Origin: Dryomyza anilis
Lineage: Eukaryota > Arthropoda > Insecta > Diptera > Dryomyzidae
DNA: 64,000 nucleotides
Assembly (NCBI GenBank): GCA_951804985.1
Contig: OX638132.1
Span: 92,818,696 to 92,882,695, forward strand
Direction: 5' to 3'
The notes under the pieces are model-generated. The model searched no databases, was not told where the DNA came from, and worked only from the letters and a program-made list of their open reading frames with translations. Position numbers and translations under genes: made by a program. Positions 56,971 through 64,000 of the stretch are shown here, piece after piece. Positions within the stretch are counted from its first letter, which is position 1; every line of letters starts with the position of its first letter.

Positions 56971-58206
56971 AGGACTGCGTCGAATAAAATTGTCCGTTAC
57001 ATATCTTCCCATAATGTGCTATTGCAAGATTCAAATTAAAAAAATTTGATCATAGTAGCTCTGAATTAAATGGCAGAAAATAATTTGTGTCAGTTATAGT
57101 CAATACAAATTTTATTTAACGCGAAAATGGCAAAAGAAGTGGAAGTGCGAGAAAATACAATTAAAATTTTTCAAAAACAACCTAGTTGGTCTTTTAAAAA
57201 AATTTTCAAGGAGGTAGGGGCTAACCCTAAGACCATTTCTCGCGTTATCAACCGCTTTAAGGAAGACCTGACTATTGATCGGAAGAAAGGAAGGAAGAAA
57301 AACGGGCCCACATGATCGTGAAAAGTTGAAGAAGGTTGTCAATATTTTAAAGAAAGATCCAAGCATATCCGGAAGGAAATTGGCGAGAAAGGCGGATTGC
57401 TCAGAATCCGGATAGAAATGCCGTCAAGAATGAAACCGCAAAACAACGAGCTAAAAAGGTGAACCAAGATTTTTTTAAAAAATTCGATTGCTGTATAATG
57501 GACGACGAAACTTATGTTTTAGCGGACTTTTCTCAGCTACCTGGGCAGGAATTTTATACAGCCGATTCTCGAGGAAATGTCGCTGAAAAATTCAAATCAA
57601 AAAAAATGACAAAATTCCCAATGAAATTCCTTGTTTGGCAGGCAATTTGCAGTTGTGAAAAAGGAGCAGCTCATTCGTGACATCGAGTACAATTAATAGC
57701 GAAATATATGTGAAGGAATGCTTGCAAAAGAGATTGCTTCCATTTTTACGCCAACATGAAGTGTCCACATTTTTTTGGCCTGACCTCGCTTCATGTCACT
57801 ACAGCAAAACGGCCTTAGAGTGGATCCAACAAAATGCAGTGCCTTTGGGGCATAGAGAAGCCAATCCACCAAACTGTCCAGAACTCAGGCCGATTGAGAG
57901 ATACTGGGCTTTAGTAAAAAGGGAGATGAAGACAACAAAAAAAGTAGCCAAAGACCTTCAAGACTTTAAAAGAAAGTGGTCTTCAGCAGCTGTGAGGGTG
58001 TCGGACACTACCATTACAACATTAATGGAAGGGGTTCCGGAAAAATTAAAACTTTTTATTAAAAAATATTAATTTCTGGATTTTTATATTTTTTTTAAAT
58101 CTAAAAATAATTTGCAAAATAAAATATTTTATTCTATAAAAATTCGATTACTAGATTTCTAGATTTTTACATTTTTGTAGCGGACAATTTTATTCGACGC
58201 AGTCCT
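56971..58206 (+). mobile_element. DD37E Tc1/mariner-type element, structurally complete
   Basis: TA target sites (56969-56970 and 58207-58208) flank inverted ends of about 31 bp. The left end starts AGGACTGCGTCGAATAAAAT and continues TGTCCGTTAC; the right end is its inverse with one mismatch. The length is 1236 bp. The transposase inside is broken (next entry). Near-identical ends but a damaged gene indicate moderately recent inactivation. Confidence 0.92.
57127..58072 (+). pseudogene. DD37E transposase, three-frame pseudogene
   Basis: The coding sequence is spread over three frames. Frame 1 (57127-57315) holds the N-terminal helix-turn-helix (FQKQPSWSFKKIFKEVGAN). A shift at about 57310 leads to a linker (KLKKVVNILKKDPSISG) ending in stops near 57413. 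Then 57459-57680 carries the first catalytic Asp (CCIMDDETYVLADF). Finally 57677-58072 carries the second Asp (residue 36, FFWPDLASCHYS) and the catalytic Glu (residue 74, NCPELRPIERYWALVK). Exactly 37 residues separate these two, which defines the DD37E group described from mosquitoes and other insects. With several shifts and stops it cannot make a working enzyme as read. Confidence 0.92.
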
Positions 58207-58309
58207 TATGTTTGGGAGAGCCCTTTTTTTTGCAGCGTGTGATTATGCGCCAATGCATTTAAATTAAACGAAATTGAATTTCAAATTAAATGGCTTCGAT
58301 ATTACACTG

Positions 58310-58450
58310 ATTTGTTGCGGCAACCAACTAAATTACCGAATTATTCGATTACGGCATTTTGCTCACTAGGAGGTTGATACAACCATGAGGTTCTCCCAAT
58401 CTCCTATGAGGTTGTTTAAACCTCCAAGTCAGCAAGCATGCCGCAACGTC
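58310..58450. repeat. Short palindromic segment
   Basis: GTTGCGGCA (about 58313) and TGCCGCAAC (about 58440) are inverted. Between them AGGAGGTTGAT, ATGAGGTT and AAACCTCC words can pair. It may be a very short MITE. Confidence 0.4.
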
Positions 58451-58628
58451 CAATTGAAATTTTATTTTAAGATTTTTTTTTATATATAAAACTTATTTAT
58501 GTAAAGTTTTGTATGTGTATTTTATATGCGTAAATATGTAACGCATACAATTTCAAAAAGTATATCTATTAATTCCCTTTATCTTGAAAAATAAAAACAG
58601 TATGAAAAAAAAACTAAATAATTTTAAA

Positions 58629-58683
58629 TTTATTATAATGATATCATTTTTGGATTTTTCAATCAAAATTATTTTTTTTTATT
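58629..58683 (-). terminator. Polyadenylation signals after the putative terminal exon
   Basis: AATAAA occurs on the minus strand at 58683-58678 and again near 58634-58629, within about 70 bases of the stop codon at 58696. In such AT-rich DNA this motif is common, so the support is modest. Confidence 0.35.
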
Positions 58684-58695
58684 TCACTATTTTTT

Positions 58696-58903
58696 TTATC
58701 TGCCAAACCCAAAATACCCTCGTAAAATTCTAAACCGCCGCTGTTCAACGCCACTCAGTAAATCTATGAGCTGTTCATTAACCTCATTTAAACTCGAAGC
58801 TTCCGAGTGATGTGATGCTGCTGCCACCAGAAACGGTAGCATTTTAACAACGTCTGTGGCGTATCTTGAATACAGTTTCATTTGCTTAACACAATCAAAA
58901 ATC
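58696..58903 (-). CDS. Putative terminal coding exon of a host gene
   Basis: On the minus strand a strong acceptor (TTTCTTCTTTTGTAG/G) opens an exon whose first base completes a codon, followed by 68 codons and TAA. The peptide is protein-like: IFDCVKQMKLYSRYATDVV, then KMLPFLVAAASHHSEAS, NEVNEQLIDLLSGVEQRRF, ending RGYFGFGR. It mixes charged and hydrophobic residues with helical character. It is unlike the surrounding frames and unlike any mobile element here. AATAAA follows the stop after about 13 bases (58683-58678), with others near 58630. A 64-kb-edge donor at 63988 fits in phase. I do not recognise the protein. Main alternative: a chance open frame behind a chance acceptor. Confidence 0.5.
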
Positions 58904-59686
58904 CTACAAAAGAAGAAATCCAACAAAAAAAAAAAAATAAATAAAAACAAAAAAACATATTCAAAATGTAGGTAGAAATAATATAAAAAGCATTTTCAAA
59001 ATCCATGCATCACCGAACAAGACAAACACCCAGCAGCAAGTAAACTAAGTAATTTCAAGCATTTACATACAGAGGTACTACATACAGACAGACGGACAGA
59101 GAGACACACACACCAAACAACACAAACCACATACTACAGACACCGAACTGAAGAGGCACCCATTTAAGAGGCACCCGTTTCGAGGCACCAACAACATCTG
59201 AACCGCACAGAAGTAAAATCAAAAAGAAACTTTATTTAAAAGAAGATGCCGCCGAAGGTAACAATTCGTCAAAGTCATCATCGTCAACAAGACAACATGG
59301 TTGCCATATTCAACTTGCATATTCAACTATTTAGCCACCCATCTATCCAATCAATACATCCATCAATCTATCCGATCATCCAACCATCAGGCTTATTAAT
59401 GGCGCAGCTCGAGTCCGAACGCACGGCTGCATATGGCGGCCTGCTGCTGCTGCTACCAGCCCCGTTGCTGACTGCATTTGTGCTCGAAAAGCACTTGAAC
59501 GCAACTTTTGAGTTACCTAATTTGCTGCACTCAGAGAAATTACTACAAAATTAATGAGATTTTAATGGAACAAAATTGGTTTTGAAACGTATAATGGCCA
59601 TATTAACATAAGATCAATTTTTTGTATACACTCAAACCTTAAATTTTGATCAAAATGTATCTATATTAAACATTTTATTTAATTAA

Positions 59687-60576
59687 ATACATCGTCGGTG
59701 ATACCGCAAAACCGCCTATCTACATTTTCGAATACCTTTTACAAAATGAATTTTACATGTGAAACAAAACTATTTTCAGTCTCAATTCTGCATTTACTTC
59801 ATATAGAATTAAGTATGCCATAACTTATAATGGCATTTATCCGAACAACATACCATCAAAAATCCGATTATTACACAAAAACCAGTTGGGAAGGTAAGAT
59901 CACATGGGAAATTTTAAAGTAGGGACATTTTATAGTAGGTGTTATTATGATAGTTAGGATTATCAAAATTATAGTCGGTCTAAGCCGAATATAAATACCC
60001 TACACAAATGTGTGGTTACCATTCAAAGTGGTACTTAGGTCACCGTGGTATACGAATCTTGAAAATAACTATAAACTTGCGATCGCTGAAGAATTTCCAT
60101 TCATTTGATGCCCATATTTACAAATGGGTAAGTGTACCAAATTTCGATTTTTTTTTTTTGGGAACCACAAGTCATTTCGAGGGAAAACATTATTTTCATA
60201 TATTTGTGCATGAAGTCAATATATATTTGAACAAAAAAGTTTACCTAAGCACGTATAAAGTAAAATTGAGCTGTAGATGTAAATTTTATATGAGGTATTT
60301 GAATATAAATGGTCAGATCACAGGTCACAATGAACCGATCTAGCCAATTTTTTCGCACATACAGCGTAGGTGTATAAGTAATCTAAATTATGAGTTTCAT
60401 TCATCAGGAGATCATGCTGATCAAGAATATATATACTTTTCCATACCGGAGATGCTTCCTTCTGGATGTTACAAACGGCGTACCAAACTGAATATACCCT
60501 TTCACTCTTAGTGTAGGATATAATAAGAGGAATTTTCACATGCAATTATGCGGTTTTGCAATATCACCGACGATAT
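59687..60576. mobile_element. Possible TIR element enclosing a DINE-like copy
   Basis: CATCGTCGGTGATA followed by CGCAAAACCGC (59689-59715) is inverted at 60549-60575 (GCGGTTTTGC, then TATCACCGACGAT) with about two differences over some 26 bp. The DINE-like copy at 59882-60525 lies inside. No convincing target duplication was seen, and the family is unknown. Confidence 0.5.
59882..60525 (+). mobile_element. DINE-1/INE-1-like element, copy 3 (second subfamily)
   Basis: This starts CCAGTTGGGAAGGTAAGATC, carries AGTCGGTCTAAGCCGA, CATGCTGATCAAGAATATAT and TGCTTCCTTCTGGATGTTAC, and ends TTAGTGTAGGATATAATA. The GTCY microsatellite present in copy 4 is absent here. It is more like copy 4 than like copies 1 and 2, so it belongs to a separate subfamily. 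Confidence 0.78.
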
Positions 60577-60604
60577 GTTATTTTTTCAGTACGTTTTTCA
60601 TACT

Positions 60605-61010
60605 ATTTTAAAAACCATTTTAAAATAGATATAACCCAGTATGCCATTCGTATTGATATCGTTTCGAAATCACACGATATCGGACTCGTTCTCGTAACGA
60701 TATTGAGCGTCAAATTGGACCAAGATAGTGGGTAGAAACGAAACGTGCTGTTGGAGTTTTCTCGATATGAGATATATTTCGAAATCGGAACGGTATCGAA
60801 GAAAAAAATGATCAAAGTTCGAGATTGCTGCGAAAAATATTGCGATACCGATTTTATAAATGTTTAAATATCATATCTTGTCAAAGAATTTGAATGTACG
60901 AAAATTTAAACACAATTAGAATCGCGAAAGCAACGAGTTCGAACTTTTTTATCGAAGTTATTCGATAAAGCATCGAAGGTCTCCGAGACATGGCAGACTG
61001 GGAACATCTA
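60605..61010. repeat. TCGATATCG-family repeat copy
   Basis: CCAGTATGCCATTCGTATTGATATCGTTTCG opens the copy (split as CCAGTATGCCATTCG/TATTGATATCG), and TCGAGATTGC, TATTGCGATA and GAGACATGGCAGACTGGG close it. The edges CCAGTATGCCAT and ATGGCAGACTGGG are mutual inverses, giving the family's terminal repeats. Confidence 0.65.
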
Positions 61011-62067
61011 TATTTTATTTTTACCCCTTATTTTTTACAAAATAAAAACGAAATATTTATCGTCAAAAATTCTAGTTACATCTTTTGTTTACTTGTTCAT
61101 TTCTTCGTCGTTTTAATTCCATTTAATACAAAAAGTTCTGTCACTGGAATTTCTGATATTCTTAAGATCTTAATCACTTTTCGTTTCGTTATGCAAAATA
61201 TGTGGGTAAAATTTGTATAACGCTTTCGATTACGACTCGGTTTCCAAAATTAAACGAATTTAAATGGATATCGGTTTCAACAACGATTTCAATTCAAAGT
61301 CTTCACTATGCAAATTGATAATAAAATTCAAAACGTAAGTGTACCACCTCCGTCAACAAAACCTTATTCCGTCACATCAAAAATACTGTAAAAAAAATAC
61401 GTGGAAAATGAAATTCTTCCTAAATCCAAATTTCTGATATTTTCCAGGAATATTTAAGCATTTTTTTTTTGTTCAGTTTTTGTATAACGATTACGGTTTG
61501 GTTTTCAAAATTAAACAGATTTAAACGGACATTGGTTTCGATAATGAAAAATACTGATAAATGAAAGATTTTCGTGTTTACGAAGATTTCGGTATACATG
61601 CCAAATATTGTGGAACTTTCATGTCATATTCACGTAATATTTGGGTATGGGGAGAAAATAGACAGCATTTGATACAAACTCCTTGTTCGTTTGTTTAAAA
61701 TAATCAGAAAATTCGATAAATGGACGTTAGTAGGAAGCGTATGGCAGATGGTCATAGCTTTTGATACAAACTCCAATCCGAGACAAAAGTATAGATTTTT
61801 CAGGAATATTTCGGGCAAACACATAGAAAAATTGAATATTTCCGGAGTTGAATTGAAGGTTGTCACAAATATGTGGAATTTTATTGACAGATTCACGACA
61901 TATTTTGAGTACGTGCAGAAAACTGACAGCTTATGAAACAGACTCCGCCTTTGTCTGTTTGAAATATCTCGAATATTTTTTGTTAAACTGTCTTGGCCCG
62001 GTCAAAAATTTTTTCTGAGCGAAGCCAATAATTTGGTTTGGGTTGTATACAAATGTTTCGGGATTTT
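61011..62067. repeat. Degenerate repeats with ATACAAACTCC and CCTTTGTCTG words
   Basis: The pattern GACAGC(A/T)T(T)TGATACAAACTCC followed by a TTTGTTTG or TTTGTCTG word and (A/T)GAAAT occurs near 61660 and 61930. Related or inverted forms lie near 62885, 63150 and 63395. The unit is loosely 250-300 bp. Confidence 0.45.
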
Positions 62068-62757
62068 TATACCCTACACTAAGAGTGAAAGGGTATATTC
62101 AGTTTGGTACGCCGTTTGTAACACCCAGAAGGAAGCATCTCCGGGAAAGTATATATATTCTTGATCAGCATGATCTCCTGAGTCGATTTAGCGATGTCCG
62201 TCTGTCTGTCTGTTGAAATCCCTACTACTTAAAAAATTGAAGAGTTAGATGGATGAAACTGATAATTTAAATTACTTATACACCTACGCTGTATAAAATT
62301 GGCTAGATCGGTCCATTGTGACCTGTGATCTGACCATCTATATTTAAATACCTCATATAAAATTTACACCTACTGCTCAATTTTACTGTATACGTGCTTA
62401 GGTAAACTTTTTTGGTCAAATATATATTGACTTTATGCACAAATACATAAAAATAATGTTTTCCCTCGAAATGAATTGTGGTTCCAAAAAAAAAAAAAAA
62501 TCGAACTTCGGTACACCTACCCATTTGTAAATATGGGTATCAAATGAATGGAAATTCTTCAGCGATTGAAAGTTTGTAGTTATTTTAAGGATTCCGTATT
62601 CCCTGCTGACCTATATACCACTTTGAATGATAACCACACATATGTGTATGGTATTTATAGTCGGCTTAGACCGACTATAATTTTGATAATCCTAACTATC
62701 ATAATAACACCTACTATAATGTCCCTACTTTAAAATTCCCCATATTCCCAACTGGCT
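62068..62757 (-). mobile_element. DINE-1/INE-1-like element, copy 4 (second subfamily)
   Basis: On the plus strand this begins TACCCTACACTAAGAGTGAAA, then GGAAGCATCTCCGG, TATATATATTCTTGATCAGC, GTCCGTCTGTCTGTCTG, and ends CATATTCCCAACTGG. It is the inverse of copy 3 over nearly its whole length, with the GTCY microsatellite retained. The shared frames at 60008-60343 and 62524-62303 are a consequence of this repeat. Confidence 0.8.
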
Positions 62758-63987
62758 TAGAAATATATTCAGCATTTTTCTGGCAAACATGCAGACAACT
62801 GGAAATTGTAGACAGCAAATGTAAGTTAAGCAATTTTCGGTAATTTTTGCAAAGGCATGGCATATTTTTGAAATGAACAGTAAATTGTCATATTTTGATA
62901 CAACACCACTTATGTCTGCTTAAAATCATACGAAAACTCTTTATTAACCGCCTTGATTCTCAAAAAATTATTGTCAAGGGGCTGCCATTCCCAAACTTCC
63001 ATTTTTATGTTTTTTGACCAAATTATTACCCAATTGTAAATACCAGAAACATTATAGCGGGATATAACAGTCCTAAACGAATTTTTTTAAAGTCTCGTGG
63101 TGGGGTAGAAACATATTTCCGAAAGACTTTAAGCAGACAAAGGCGGAGTTATATCGAAAGCTACCTCTATTTTCCCGTACTCAAAATATTCCTAGAATAT
63201 ACCTCAAAAAATATAAAAAAATTTGATAACTCCCCACAAACATTTATTTAACTGTGTGTTTGCCAGAAGTAAACAAAAAAAATATTGCTGATTTCTGCTA
63301 GAAAATTTATCTCTGAACGGTATAAACATTATACAATTTTTGAAGGCAGATTTCACGCATATATGAGGAAGTGGAAAAAATCGATAGTATTTGATAAAAA
63401 CTGCTCTTTTACATTCTCAAAACATTATCAAAAAAAAAATATTTCTAAACTTTTTGTGAGTTAGTCAAACTTTGTCAAGGGTATATAAAAAAAAAATGTT
63501 GAAATACTATAAAATGTAGGGTATTTCGTGAAATTTTGTGTATTAGAACAACTTTGAATAATAAATATTAACTGCGTTAAATATTTAAAATACTATTCAA
63601 TTTAATATAAAACCAATAAATTATTATGAAAATACTATTGTACCATAAGATAAATAGTTCTACCATTAAATAGGTAAATTTTTTCACAGTGTGATCTCAC
63701 TGCTGTGGAGCCTCCACTGCTTGTTTTTCATGTTTTTCTAGAGTTTGTCGAATGTTTAGTATTTTGTTTGGTGTTGTTTTCATTTGGTTTTGCTTTTCCT
63801 TTTGGAAAAATACAAAAAAAAAAATAATAATAATCACTAATAATACCTAGTAATAGTTGTGGGGCCTTCGAGTATCGTATGTTGAAATAAAGAAAATAAT
63901 AACAAAATAACAATGAAATTAATACTGTGAGACCACCCTCGTGCGTGTTTGCGGGTGTCAAAAATAAAGAAGCAGCAGTCGAATTAC
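62758..63987. other. AT-rich DNA with degenerate repeats, no gene seen
   Basis: This contains inverted and degenerate relatives of the 61011-62067 repeat. From 63530 it is plain AT-rich DNA, and no frame has protein character. Confidence 0.4.
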
Positions 63988-64000
63988 CTCAACATTTCAT
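63988..64000 (-). CDS. Possible 3' end of an upstream coding exon at the window edge
   Basis: On the minus strand the last 13 bases are followed by GTAATT, an acceptable donor. Ending after two bases of a codon, they would join the exon at 58903 in phase, giving EMLR then IFDCVKQ without a stop. Only 13 bases are visible, so the support is weak. Confidence 0.25.

Larger units (their letters stand above)
58904..63987 (-). other. Putative last intron, filled with repeats
   Basis: If the exon at 58696-58903 and the edge exon are real, this 5.1-kb interval is the intron between them. It contains a GC-richer stretch (58990-59560), two inverted DINE-like copies (59882-60525, 62068-62757), a TCGATATCG-family copy (60605-61010) and degenerate repeats carrying ACTCCGCCTTTGTCTG (61940; inverted near 63150). 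No further exon was recognised in it. Confidence 0.3.

Noticed and set aside
60008..60343. 111-codon ORF with a similar partner at 62303-62524
   Set aside because: Both lie inside inverted DINE-like copies, so the similarity is repeat-derived.

Overview
The window looks like repeat-rich, AT-rich intergenic and intronic DNA of a higher fly (Diptera, probably a schizophoran such as a calyptrate or tephritid). The evidence is indirect. There are DINE-1/INE-1-like elements with GTCY microsatellites and the 'CTGATCAAGAATATATATACTT' type 3' end, a rosa-type DD41D mariner relative, a DD37E element, tRNA-derived SINEs with ATT tails, and a fly-style LTR promoter (TATA plus TCAGTT). The species cannot be fixed from this sequence. 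No complete protein-coding host gene is visible.

Layout. Positions 1-14593 are one uninterrupted satellite array, cut by the left window edge. Its usual unit is 246 bp, made of a 149-bp and a 97-bp module that share a roughly 50-bp core. Module gains and losses and several larger internal duplications are visible. From 14594 to about 24570 there is AT-rich DNA with TCGATATCG-rich repeats (16690-18060, 18440-18730, 23158-23480) and one CCCAAGTAACCAC-ended element (21851-22748; an inverted relative lies at 39816-40505). From 24570 to 28172 there is a GTTG/CAAC-motif region with a 115-nt hairpin, then an AT-rich terminal-repeat element that contains a dead DD41D mariner.

Positions 29915-30451 are a solo LTR on the minus strand with a 4-bp target duplication, an unusually long heat-shock-element array, a TATA box, an Inr and a polyA signal. 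Positions 30577-32000 are a Transib-like non-autonomous element (5-bp duplication CATTG) into which a DINE-like element inserted. From 35050 to 45567 there is a minisatellite with a mariner-derived foldback MITE, a degenerate CCGGTTCCG tandem repeat, a CTCAATTTCA tandem repeat, an ATGTCGAAA foldback-like element with an 8-bp duplication, a second DINE copy, and the first copy of a long repeat whose inverted partner lies at 55048-56543.

From 47750 to 58206 there is a transposase N-terminal relic, two SINEs with target duplications, the second locus of the same minisatellite in opposite orientation, a GATCAT-rich MITE, and a structurally complete but dead DD37E element.

The best host-gene candidate is a terminal coding exon on the minus strand (58696-58903, 68 codons plus stop). 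It may be joined over a roughly 5.1-kb intron to a donor at the right window edge (63988-64000). That intron holds two inverted DINE-like copies and other repeats. Most of the window therefore reads as a record of nested mobile-element insertion, satellite turnover and decay rather than of cooperating genes.
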